From an uncultured Marvinbryantia sp. (GTDB taxonomy: Bacteria; Bacillota; Clostridia; Lachnospirales; Lachnospiraceae): a stretch of DNA of 64,000 bases. The stretch lies in the NCBI GenBank assembly GCA_947630735.1, contig CANRIR010000007.1, forward strand, positions 1 to 64,000, read 5' to 3'. Made by a program: the position numbers and the translations under genes. Of the stretch, positions 36,118 through 44,997 are shown one piece after another (the stretch's first letter is position 1; each line of letters begins with the position of its first letter). The notes beneath the pieces were generated by a model. That model saw only the letters and a list, made by a program, of their open reading frames with translations. It was not told the origin of the DNA and made no database searches.

Positions 36118-36228
36118 ATCCCGCTCTGCCGTGCCGCGGGGCGTGGGGCGCGAGACAGCCTGCACGGCGCCGGGCGGCCGGATATCATGAAATAGGCAGT
36201 GTTTCCGTGCTGCAAAGGAGAGGGACAA

Positions 36229-36423
36229 ATGAGTGTAAATATCATCTTTCGGATAGCGGCGGTGGGGATCCTGATCTCTGTCATCGGGCAGATCTTAAAG
36301 CAGAGCGGAAGGGAAGACCAGGCGTCTCTCGCGTCCCTTGCGGGGATCGTGCTGGTATTGTTCTGGCTGCTTCCTTATATTTATGAGCTATTTGACACGG
36401 TCAAGAGCCTGTTTGCGCTGTGA
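36229..36423 (+). CDS. spoIIIAC: Stage III sporulation protein AC
   Basis: 64-aa membrane protein, synteny; start MSVNIIFRIAAVG. Confidence 0.93.
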   Translation: MSVNIIFRIAAVGILISVIGQILKQSGREDQASLASLAGIVLVLFWLLPYIYELFDTVKSLFAL

Positions 36424-36500
36424 GTTGTCCGACACCATGAAAAAATCTGTTCGCGCTGTGGGCTGACCGGCACATCAAAAAATTGTCTGCGCTGTGAACG
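36410..36500. repeat. Degenerate tandem repeat across spoIIIAC 3' end
   Basis: GTTTGCGCTGTGA (36411), GTTCGCGCTGTGG (36449), GTCTGCGCTGTGA (36485). Confidence 0.65.
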
Positions 36501-36531
36501 TGCCGTGCGAAACGGCGGGAGGATGAAATCT

Positions 36532-36918
36532 ATGGATATGGTTAAAATCGCGGTGCTGGGGATAGCGGGGATCTTGACGTCGCTGTTCCTGCGGGAGTGG
36601 AAAACGCAGTTTTCCGTCCTGATCAGCATGGCCACCTGTATGCTGATCTTTTTCTGCGTCGTCACGCGCATGCAGTCGATGGCGGATGTGTTTTCGCAGA
36701 TGACGCAGTATATCGCTATCCGGGAATCGTATCTTCAGATCCTTCTGAAGATCGTGGGGATCTCCTATGTGGCGGACTTTGCGTCCAACATCTGCAAAGA
36801 CGCTGGATTTTCGGCGGTGGCAGGGCAGATCGAGCTCTCGGGAAAGATCACGGTGCTGGCTGTGAGCACGCCCATTGTGCTGGCTCTTTTGAACACCATC
36901 ACGGAATATCTGAAATGA
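36532..36918 (+). CDS. spoIIIAD: Stage III sporulation protein AD
   Basis: MDMVKIAVLGIAGILTSLFLREWK; SD GGGAGG at 36517-36522; synteny. Confidence 0.92.
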   Translation: MDMVKIAVLGIAGILTSLFLREWKTQFSVLISMATCMLIFFCVVTRMQSMADVFSQMTQYIAIRESYLQILLKIVGISYVADFASNICKDAGFSAVAGQIELSGKITVLAVSTPIVLALLNTITEYLK

Positions 36919-38147
36919 CGCTAAAAGCGGGAGAACGGCGTATGCGGAGGATGTGCGGGCTGTGGATCTTGATCCTGATCGTCTGCTGGACAGGCTTTTC
37001 GGCGGCGGCCTTTTCGGACGCGGACGGTTCCCGGCAAACCGGGGAGCGGGAGACGGCGGACACTTCGGATACTTCCTATCCGGATGCGGAGGATCTGGTG
37101 GACTCCTATCTGGACGAACTGGACCTTCAAAAGATACAGGACAGCATCCGGGAGATGTTCCCGGATGACACCTTTGATCTCCGGGAGAGTGTGGTAAAGC
37201 TGATGCAGGGAAGATCGCCCATAAGCGCGGACAGTGTGAGAGAACTTTTGCTGGACGCCGTGTGCGGCGAGCTTTCCGGCCAGAAGGGCATGATCCTGCA
37301 GATCCTGGTGCTGGCGGTCGCCGCGGCGGTGTTTTCCAATTTTGTGCGGGTATTTGAAAAGAACCAGATCTCGGAGATCGCTTTCTATATGATCTACCTG
37401 CTTTTGTTCGTGATCCTCATGCGGGCCTTCGGGGAACTGGACCGCTCCGTCAGGATCCATCTGGAGCGGATGCTGCACTTTGTGAAGCTCCTGCTGCCGG
37501 CCTATCTGGTGGCGGCCTCTCTGGCGGCCGGCTCCGTGACGGCGGTGGGATTTTATGAGCTGACCCTTACGGTCATATGGGCCGCGCAGACGGTGCTCAC
37601 CTATGTGGTGCTGCCAGGAATCCGGCTCTATGTGCTGTTTCTTTTGATCGATCATCTGGGAAAGGAAGACTATTTTTCCAAATTGGCCGATCTTTTAAAG
37701 CTGGCTGTGGGATGGGTCTTAAAAACGCTGCTGGCGGTCGTGGTGGGAGTGCAGACGGTACAGTCCCTGCTGCTCCCGGCCATTGACGCTTTAAAAAATT
37801 CTGTGTGGAAGCGGGCGGCCGGGGCGATCCCCGTGCTCGGAAATACGTTAAACGCGGTCACGGAAACCGTGCTCGGCACGGCGGTGCTCTTGAAAAACGC
37901 GGTGGGCGCGGCCGGAGTGATCGTGATCGTTCTCATCTGCCTTGCGCCTGTGGCGCGGCTTCTGCTCTGCGCGTTTCTGTACAAAGCTTTAGGAGCCGTG
38001 ATCCAGCCGGTCTCCGACCGGCGCATCACGGAGTGCGTCAGCGGGGTGGGCGAGGGGGCCGCGCTGCTCTTGAAGACACTGTCCATCACGGGCGTCATGT
38101 TTCTGCTCACGCTGGCGCTGGTGACGGCTTCGATCCGAGGTGTGTAA
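36915..38147 (+). CDS. spoIIIAE: Stage III sporulation protein AE
   Basis: Polytopic membrane protein; ATG overlaps spoIIIAD stop (ATGA); synteny. Confidence 0.93.
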   Translation: MTLKAGERRMRRMCGLWILILIVCWTGFSAAAFSDADGSRQTGERETADTSDTSYPDAEDLVDSYLDELDLQKIQDSIREMFPDDTFDLRESVVKLMQGRSPISADSVRELLLDAVCGELSGQKGMILQILVLAVAAAVFSNFVRVFEKNQISEIAFYMIYLLLFVILMRAFGELDRSVRIHLERMLHFVKLLLPAYLVAASLAAGSVTAVGFYELTLTVIWAAQTVLTYVVLPGIRLYVLFLLIDHLGKEDYFSKLADLLKLAVGWVLKTLLAVVVGVQTVQSLLLPAIDALKNSVWKRAAGAIPVLGNTLNAVTETVLGTAVLLKNAVGAAGVIVIVLICLAPVARLLLCAFLYKALGAVIQPVSDRRITECVSGVGEGAALLLKTLSITGVMFLLTLALVTASIRGV

Positions 38148-38699
38148 ATGGATAAACTGTATGACTGGATGCGCGATCTGATCGTCTGTTTCTGTATGCT
38201 GGAACTGTTCTGCCACCTGGTGCGGACGGACGAATACCGCAGATATATCCGCTTTTTCGGCGGGCTGATCGTTCTGCTCCTGGCCCTGGAGCCCGCGGGG
38301 GACCTGTTCTTGGCGGGCCAGACGTTTGAGGAGGCGCTCCGGAGGGCGTTTGTGCGGGAGGAGGCCTATGAGCTCCGGGTGTCCCAGGAAGCGCTGGCAG
38401 ACCTTCAGAATGAGCAGATCGAGGAGGCGTACCGGAGCGAGTTGGAGCGGCAGATGCGGGAGATCGCAAAGGCGAACGGCAGGCAGTGCATTTCGGTGGA
38501 TGTGCGGCTCTCCAAAAGCGAGGGGAACCCGGCGGCCATTTCCTCGGTGCTCATCCGGCTGATGCCGCTCAACAGCAACCTGAACGTGTTTGAAAAAGAG
38601 ACGGACGGCGCGCGGCAGCAGGCCGGAGTGGACAGGATCCGCGCGGAGATCGCGTCCGTCTACGGCGTGGAGGATATTCAGATCTCGGTAAAGGAGTGA
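38148..38699 (+). CDS. spoIIIAF: Stage III sporulation protein AF
   Basis: Two N-terminal TM, synteny. Confidence 0.9.
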   Translation: MDKLYDWMRDLIVCFCMLELFCHLVRTDEYRRYIRFFGGLIVLLLALEPAGDLFLAGQTFEEALRRAFVREEAYELRVSQEALADLQNEQIEEAYRSELERQMREIAKANGRQCISVDVRLSKSEGNPAAISSVLIRLMPLNSNLNVFEKETDGARQQAGVDRIRAEIASVYGVEDIQISVKE

Positions 38700-38702
38700 A
38701 AC

Positions 38703-39278
38703 ATGGACGGGAAATGGCTGGAAAAAATAAAGAAGATCCGGCGCGACCAGTGGGTGATGCTGCTGCTGGCGGGCGTCCTTGCGGCGGTGGTCTTTGTGCC
38801 GTCCGAAAAGACAGAGGAGCCGGAGCCCGCATCCGGGACGGCAGAGACGTCCCGGGAAACTTTGTCGGGCAGCCTGGACGCGGCGCAGATGGAGAGCCGC
38901 CTGGAGCGCATCCTGCGCCGGATGGAGGGGGCCGGGGAGGTGCTGGTCATGATCACGCAGAAAGACAGCGGGGAAAAGATCGTGGAAAAAGACGTCTCCG
39001 CAGCCAGCCGCACCACCCAGGAGCAGGACGGGGGAGGTACTTCCCGCAGCACTGTGGAGCAGGAGAACCAGGAATCCACCGTCTATGGGGCGGACGGCGG
39101 GGACGATTCGCCCTATGTGACCCGGGAGCTGGCTCCCCAGGTGGAGGGAGTGCTGGTGCTGGCCGAGGGCGCGGACGACGCCAATGTGAAAAAAGAGATA
39201 ACGGACGCGGTAATGGCATTATTCGGACTGGAGGCGCATAAAATCAAAGTAGTGAAGATGAATGAAAGGAGAGGATAA
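38703..39278 (+). CDS. spoIIIAG: Stage III sporulation protein AG
   Basis: Single TM, C-terminal ring-building-like domain, synteny. Confidence 0.9.
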   Translation: MDGKWLEKIKKIRRDQWVMLLLAGVLAAVVFVPSEKTEEPEPASGTAETSRETLSGSLDAAQMESRLERILRRMEGAGEVLVMITQKDSGEKIVEKDVSAASRTTQEQDGGGTSRSTVEQENQESTVYGADGGDDSPYVTRELAPQVEGVLVLAEGADDANVKKEITDAVMALFGLEAHKIKVVKMNERRG

Positions 39279-39279
39279 A

Positions 39280-39858
39280 GTGAAGCGGATCGTGAAGAAA
39301 AATCAGATCATCATCACGGCGCTCGCCATCATGATCGCCGTGGCGGGGTACCTGAACTATTCCGGGACGAAGCTGCAGGAGGCGGTAGTGCAGAGCTCCG
39401 CGCAGGAGGAGCAGGTGCTGCTGGAAAACGGAGTGGATGTTTCTTCGGGGGACGACGAGATCACAGATACGCCCGGGGAGGCGGTGCTGACCAGCCTGAC
39501 CGGTTCGAACATGGCGGCGGAGGCAAAGCTGACGCGCGAACAGCTCCGCGCGCAGAATAAAGAGACGCTGATGGAAGTGATCAACAACGGAAATATCACG
39601 GAGGAACAGAAGCAGAACGCCATCGACAGCATCACGTCCCTCACGGACCAGGCGGAGCGGGAGGCGGCGGCCGAGCTCCTTCTGGACGCCAAGGGATTTG
39701 AGGGGAGCGTGGTCAGCATAACCAACGGAAGCGCGGACGTGGTCATCAATATGGCGGAGATTTCGGATGCCCAGAGGGCGCAGATCGAAGATATCGTCAA
39801 GCGCAAGACCGAGATCGCCGGGGAAAACATCGTGATCACGCCGGTGAGCGGGGATTAA
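39280..39858 (+). CDS. spoIIIAH: Stage III sporulation protein AH (GTG start)
   Basis: VKRIVKKNQIIITALAIMIAVAGYLNY; SD GGAGAGGA; synteny. Confidence 0.92.
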   Translation: MKRIVKKNQIIITALAIMIAVAGYLNYSGTKLQEAVVQSSAQEEQVLLENGVDVSSGDDEITDTPGEAVLTSLTGSNMAAEAKLTREQLRAQNKETLMEVINNGNITEEQKQNAIDSITSLTDQAEREAAAELLLDAKGFEGSVVSITNGSADVVINMAEISDAQRAQIEDIVKRKTEIAGENIVITPVSGD

Positions 39859-39880
39859 ATCCAAAGAGCGTAAAACAGAC

Positions 39881-39916
39881 AGGGAGAACTTTCCATGCAG
39901 TGCGGAAGTTCTCCCT
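39881..39916 (+). terminator. Hairpin after spoIIIAH
   Basis: AGGGAGAACTT...AAGTTCTCCCT 11-bp perfect stem. Confidence 0.6.
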
Positions 39917-39937
39917 AAAATTATGCGCAAAGCCTCG

Positions 39938-39966
39938 TTGACACGCTCCCCCGTATTTGGTAAGAT
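39938..39966 (+). promoter_or_regulatory. prfC promoter
   Basis: TTGACA, 17-nt spacer, TAAGAT. Confidence 0.75.
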
Positions 39967-40009
39967 TATCCTGCACATAAATCTGCGCGACAGAAACGGA
40001 GGAACCATT

Positions 40010-41596
40010 TTGAGCGATATTGCGAGTGAGATCAAGAAAAGGCGCACGTTTGCCATCATTTCCCATCCCGACGCGGGAAAGACTACCCTGACGGAAAAAT
40101 TCCTGCTGTACGGCGGGGCTATCAACCTGGCGGGTTCCGTGAAGGGCAAGGCCACCATGCGCCACGCGGTTTCCGACTGGATGGAGATAGAGAAGGAGAG
40201 AGGGATTTCCGTAACCTCCTCGGTACTGCAGTTCAACTACGGCGGCTACTGCATCAATATACTGGACACCCCCGGGCACCAGGACTTCTCGGAGGACACC
40301 TACCGCACCCTTATGGCAGCGGACTCCGCCGTCATGGTCATCGACGCGTCCAAGGGCGTGGAGGCCCAGACCAGGAAACTGTTCAAAGTGTGCGTGATGC
40401 GGCACATCCCCATCTTTACCTTTATCAACAAGATGGACCGCGACGCCAACGACACTTTCGAACTGCTGGATGACATCGAAAAAGAGCTGGGCATCGCCAC
40501 CTGCCCCATCAACTGGCCCATCGGCTCCGGCAAAAACTTCAAGGGAGTCTACGAGCGGGGCAGCAAAAAAGTGACCACCTTTTTCGACACCCAAAAGGGC
40601 ACCAAAGAGGGAGAGTCCAGGGAGATCCCCATCGACTCTGAGGAGCTCACGGAATTTGTGGGGGAGGAAAACAAAGACAGGCTCCTGGAGGAGATCGAAC
40701 TTTTAGACGGCGCGAGCGCGGAGTTCGATCAGGAGCTGGTGAGCCAGGGCAGGCTCTCGCCGGTGTTTTTCGGGTCGGCCCTCACCAATTTCGGCGTGGA
40801 GATCTTTCTGAAGCATTTCCTGCAGATGACCACGCCGCCCCTTCCGCGCATGGCCGACGTCGGACAGATCGATCCCGTCCGGGAGGATTTCTCCGCGTTT
40901 GTGTTTAAGATACAGGCCAACATGAACAAGGCGCACCGGGACCGCATCGCGTTTATGCGCATCTGCTCCGGGAAATTTGAGGCGGGCATGGAGATCTACC
41001 ACGTGCAGGGCGACAAAAAGCAGCGCCTGTCCCAGCCCCAGCAGATGATGGCGCAGGAGCGCCACATCGTGGAGGAGGCCTACGCGGGGGACATCATCGG
41101 CGTGTTCGACCCGGGCATCTACTCCATCGGGGACACCATCTGCATGCCGGGAAAGAAATTTGCCTACGAAGGCATCCCCACCTTCGCGCCGGAGCACTTT
41201 GCCAGGGTGCGGCAGGTGGACACCATGAAGCGCAAGCAGTTTGTGAAGGGCATCACCCAGATCGCCCAGGAGGGCGCCATCCAGATCTTCCAGGAGTTCA
41301 ACACCGGCATGGAGGAGATCATCGTGGGCGTGGTGGGCGTCCTGCAGTTTGAGGTGCTCCGCTACCGGCTGGAGAACGAGTACAACGTGGAGATCCGCAT
41401 GGAAAACCTGCCGTACGAGCACATCCGCTGGATCGAAAACGAGGATATCGACCTGAACAGGCTGACGGGCACGTCGGACATGAAAAAGATACAGGATCTG
41501 AAGGGAAATCCGCTGCTGATCTGGATCAATTCCTGGAGCATCCGGATGACGCAGGAGCGCAATCCCGGCCTGCGGCTCGCGGAGTTCGGCAGGTAG
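40010..41596 (+). CDS. prfC: Peptide chain release factor 3 (TTG start)
   Basis: FAIISHPDAGKTTLTEK, DTPGHQDFSEDTYRTL, NKMDRDANDTFELLD. Confidence 0.95.
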   Translation: MSDIASEIKKRRTFAIISHPDAGKTTLTEKFLLYGGAINLAGSVKGKATMRHAVSDWMEIEKERGISVTSSVLQFNYGGYCINILDTPGHQDFSEDTYRTLMAADSAVMVIDASKGVEAQTRKLFKVCVMRHIPIFTFINKMDRDANDTFELLDDIEKELGIATCPINWPIGSGKNFKGVYERGSKKVTTFFDTQKGTKEGESREIPIDSEELTEFVGEENKDRLLEEIELLDGASAEFDQELVSQGRLSPVFFGSALTNFGVEIFLKHFLQMTTPPLPRMADVGQIDPVREDFSAFVFKIQANMNKAHRDRIAFMRICSGKFEAGMEIYHVQGDKKQRLSQPQQMMAQERHIVEEAYAGDIIGVFDPGIYSIGDTICMPGKKFAYEGIPTFAPEHFARVRQVDTMKRKQFVKGITQIAQEGAIQIFQEFNTGMEEIIVGVVGVLQFEVLRYRLENEYNVEIRMENLPYEHIRWIENEDIDLNRLTGTSDMKKIQDLKGNPLLIWINSWSIRMTQERNPGLRLAEFGR

Positions 41597-41664
41597 GACG
41601 GCCGCGGGGCGTCCCGGGAAGACAAAGGATGCGCAAAACGGGCGGGACGCGCTCAGAAAAACAG

Positions 41665-41693
41665 TTTACAAACATGTTAAAATTTGATAAACT
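41665..41693 (+). promoter_or_regulatory. Promoter upstream of asp23/nusB genes
   Basis: TTTACA, 17-nt spacer, TAAACT. Confidence 0.55.
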
Positions 41694-41768
41694 ATCTGTA
41701 TTAGAAGCGAAAAGCCGCGAAACTGCGGTGCCGTTATAAAATCCTTTCAAGTAAGGAGGCTGGTTATC

Positions 41769-42158
41769 ATGGGAAAGGAAGAACGCCAGAACAGTAATTA
41801 TACCATTATGGACAAAGAAGGGGTAGGACAGGTCCAGATATCGAACGAGGTCATCACCATCATCGCGGGCCTGGCGGCCACGGAGACCAAGGGCGTGGCG
41901 AGCATGGCCGGAAACATTACCAACGAGCTGGTGAGCAGGATAGGCTTAAAGAGCCTATCCAAGGGCGTGAAGGTTACCATAGAGAACGGGGTCGTCAATG
42001 TGGATATGGCATTGAACCTCGACTATGGCTACAGCGTGCCGAAAACCAGTCAGAAAGTACAGGAGAAAGTAAAAGCTGCGATCGAGAACATGACGGGTCT
42101 GACGGTGGAAAACGTCAATATTAAAATTGCCAATGTGACCATGGAAGGCGGCAAATGA
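41769..42158 (+). CDS. Asp23/Gls24 family envelope stress response protein
   Basis: QISNEVITIIAGLAATETKGVASMAGN; adjacent to nusB. Confidence 0.93.
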   Translation: MGKEERQNSNYTIMDKEGVGQVQISNEVITIIAGLAATETKGVASMAGNITNELVSRIGLKSLSKGVKVTIENGVVNVDMALNLDYGYSVPKTSQKVQEKVKAAIENMTGLTVENVNIKIANVTMEGGK

Positions 42159-42221
42159 TCTTTGGATGGGGACCGTTGCAAACAGCTTGCAATAGTCCCA
42201 TTCTTTTATAGGAGCGGACAT

Positions 42222-42632
42222 ATGACCAGAAGAGAGCTCAGGGAGCATATTTTTAAACTTGTGTTTTTGCTGGAATTTTACCAGAAGGACGAGCTGAACA
42301 GCCAGGCCCAGCTCTACCTGGACGAGGTGGAGGAGGCTGCGCCGAACGCAGAGGACGCGGAATATATCTGCGGGAAATTTCACAAAATAGAGGAAAGTCT
42401 TCCGGAGGTGGACTACTGTCTGTCCAGGGAGTCTTCCGGCTGGAAGCTGAGCCGTATGAACAAGGTGGATCTGGCGATCCTGCGCCTTGCGGTCTACGAG
42501 ATCCTGAAGGATGAGGAGATCCCCGTGGGCGTTGCCATCAACGAGGCGGTGGAGCTTGCCAAAAAGTTCGGCGGCGACGACTCGCCCTCCTTTGTGAACG
42601 GGGTCCTGGCGAAAGTGGTAAGGATCAGATAA
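42222..42632 (+). CDS. nusB: Transcription antitermination factor NusB
   Basis: MNKVDLAILRLAVYEILKDEEIPVGVAINEAVELAKKFGGDDSPSFVNGVL. Confidence 0.95.
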   Translation: MTRRELREHIFKLVFLLEFYQKDELNSQAQLYLDEVEEAAPNAEDAEYICGKFHKIEESLPEVDYCLSRESSGWKLSRMNKVDLAILRLAVYEILKDEEIPVGVAINEAVELAKKFGGDDSPSFVNGVLAKVVRIR

Positions 42633-42644
42633 GCGGGTAAGAGC

Positions 42645-43901
42645 ATGAAGAACGTATATTCCGTGGGTCAGATCAACCGCTACATCAAAAATATGTTCGC
42701 GGGGGATTTCCTTCTGAAGCGCGTCTATGTGAAGGGGGAAGTCTCCAACTGCAAATACCACATGTCGGGACACATCTACTTTTCCCTGAAGGATGAGACG
42801 GGCAGCATCGCATGCGTGATGTTTGCCGGGAACCGCACCGGGCTTGCCTTCCGCATGCAAGACGGACAGAGCGTGGTGGCCCTCGGCAGTATCTGCGTGT
42901 ACGAGCGGGACGGAAAATATCAGCTCTACGCGCAGGAGATCATCCTGGACGGGGCAGGTCTTCTGTACGAGCGGTTCGAGGCCCTGAAAAGAGAGCTGGG
43001 AGAAATGGGCATGTTTGCGCCGGAGTATAAGCGGCCCATCCCCGCCTACGCCCGGAAGATCGGCATTGTGACGGCGCCCACCGGGGCGGCCATCCGGGAT
43101 ATCCAGAACATCGCCGCGCGGCGCAACCCCTATGTGCAGCTGATCCTGTATCCGGCCCTGGTGCAGGGACAGGAGGCGGCCCCGTCCATCGTGCGGGGCA
43201 TCGAGACGCTGGACCGCTGCGGCGTGGATGTGATCATCGTGGGGCGGGGCGGCGGCTCCATCGAGGATCTGTGGGCGTTCAACGAGGAGAGCGTGGCCTA
43301 CGCCATTTTCCGCTGCCGGACGCCGGTCATCTCGGCGGTGGGGCACGAGACGGATTTTACCATAGCGGATTATGTGGCGGACCTGCGGGCCCCCACGCCC
43401 TCCGCGGCGGCGGAGCTGGCGGTGGCGGACGTGAGGGCGCTTCTGGAGCAGATCGAGCGCGGCAGGCTGCAGCTTGACCGGCGCATGGGGGATGTGCTGG
43501 CGGCGGCAAGGCTGCGCGCGGAGCACCTGCAGGGCAAGCTGGGCTTTTTAAGCCCCCAAAACCAGATCAGGGAGCAGCGCCAGCTTCTGATCGAAAAAGA
43601 GGAGAGGCTGCAGCATAGGATGAGCGGGATATTGGACGACAGGAAGCACAGGATGCTCCTTTGCATCGAGCGCCTGAAAGGGCTGTCGCCGCTTCACAAG
43701 CTGGAGCAGGGCTACTCCTATGTGACGGACGCCGCGGGGAGCGCGGTCACGAGCACGGCCCGGGTCTCGGCCGGGGACGCGCTGGAGATCTATGTGACGG
43801 ACGGCGTGATCCGCGCGCGGGTGACCGGCACGGGCACGGCGCCGATGTACGAAAAATACGGCCGGGGACGGAACGATAGCGAGGTGAGCACGGATGGCTG
43901 A
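42645..43901 (+). CDS. xseA: Exodeoxyribonuclease VII large subunit
   Basis: YSVGQINRYIKNMF, GRGGGSIEDLWAFNEE, SAVGHETDFTI. Confidence 0.97.
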   Translation: MKNVYSVGQINRYIKNMFAGDFLLKRVYVKGEVSNCKYHMSGHIYFSLKDETGSIACVMFAGNRTGLAFRMQDGQSVVALGSICVYERDGKYQLYAQEIILDGAGLLYERFEALKRELGEMGMFAPEYKRPIPAYARKIGIVTAPTGAAIRDIQNIAARRNPYVQLILYPALVQGQEAAPSIVRGIETLDRCGVDVIIVGRGGGSIEDLWAFNEESVAYAIFRCRTPVISAVGHETDFTIADYVADLRAPTPSAAAELAVADVRALLEQIERGRLQLDRRMGDVLAAARLRAEHLQGKLGFLSPQNQIREQRQLLIEKEERLQHRMSGILDDRKHRMLLCIERLKGLSPLHKLEQGYSYVTDAAGSAVTSTARVSAGDALEIYVTDGVIRARVTGTGTAPMYEKYGRGRNDSEVSTDG

Positions 43902-44112
43902 GACACAGCGGGAACTGACCTTAGAGGAATCCTTTGCAAAACTGGATGAGATCCTGGAAAAGCTGGAGAGCCGCGAGATCGCGCTGGAGGAATCCTTTCA
44001 GATCTATCAGCAGGGCATGGAGCTTTTAAAGCAGTGCAATGAGAAGATCGACCGGGTGGAAAAGAAGATGAAGCTCATCAACGAGGAGGGCGGATTAAGT
44101 GAATTTTCATGA
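43894..44112 (+). CDS. xseB: Exodeoxyribonuclease VII small subunit
   Basis: LTLEESFAKLDEILEKLESREIALEESFQIYQQGMELLK. Confidence 0.95.
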   Translation: MAETQRELTLEESFAKLDEILEKLESREIALEESFQIYQQGMELLKQCNEKIDRVEKKMKLINEEGGLSEFS

Positions 44113-44986
44113 GGAGTTTGCCGCGCGCGCCGCGCAGGTGCAGAACATCGTGTACCGCTACCTGCCAAAGGAGCAGGGCTATCAGAGCACGCTGGCCGAG
44201 GCCGTGAATTACAGCATGACGGCCGGGGGCAAGCGGCTGCGGCCGATGCTCATGCTGGAGACATACCGGCTGTTCGGCGGGACGGAAAGGGTGGTGGAGC
44301 CCTTTATGGCGGCGATCGAGATGATCCACACCCACTCCCTGATCCACGACGACCTGCCGGCGCTGGACAACGATGAGTACCGCAGGGGCCGGAAGACCAC
44401 CCATGTCGCATACGGGGAAGCGATGGCCGTGCTGGCCGGGGACGCGCTCTTAAACCTCGCCTACGAGACGGCCTGCGGGGCCTTCTCCATGGATCCGGGG
44501 GACGGAAGGACGTGCCGCGCCATGGCGGTGCTCGCCAAAAAGACGGGCATCTGCGGGATGCTGGGCGGCCAGTCGGTGGACGTGCAGTCCGAGGGACAGG
44601 CCCTTTCCACGGAAAAGCTGGATTTCATCTACCGGCTGAAGACCGGCGCTCTTCTCGAGGCGCCCATGATGATCGGAGCGATCCTGGCGGGGGCGTCCCA
44701 AAAGGAAGTCGACGCGGCGGAGCAGATCGGCCGGGACATGGGCCTGGCGTTCCAGATCCAGGACGACATCCTGGATGTGACGGGGTCCAGCAGCGAGCTG
44801 GGCAAACCTGTCGGGAGCGATGAGAAAAACCACAAGACCACATATGTGACCGCAAAAGGGCTCGAGGCGGCAAAGCAGGAGACGCAGCGGCTCTCTTTGA
44901 GGGCCGTGGAGGCGCTCAAAAGCCTTCCCGGAGAAAATAAATTTTTGGAGGAACTGGTCGAGGCGCTGGCTTTCCGCCGAAATTGA
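44099..44986 (+). CDS. ispA: Farnesyl/geranyl diphosphate synthase
   Basis: GGKRLRPML, LIHDDLPALDND, FQIQDDILDVTG. Confidence 0.95.
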   Translation: MNFHEEFAARAAQVQNIVYRYLPKEQGYQSTLAEAVNYSMTAGGKRLRPMLMLETYRLFGGTERVVEPFMAAIEMIHTHSLIHDDLPALDNDEYRRGRKTTHVAYGEAMAVLAGDALLNLAYETACGAFSMDPGDGRTCRAMAVLAKKTGICGMLGGQSVDVQSEGQALSTEKLDFIYRLKTGALLEAPMMIGAILAGASQKEVDAAEQIGRDMGLAFQIQDDILDVTGSSSELGKPVGSDEKNHKTTYVTAKGLEAAKQETQRLSLRAVEALKSLPGENKFLEELVEALAFRRN

Positions 44987-44997
44987 CAGGTGAGAAG

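Noticed and set aside
36597-36914. N-terminal extension of spoIIIAE in the ORF track
   Set aside because: Overlaps spoIIIAD out of frame; the ATGA overlap at 36915 is the natural start.
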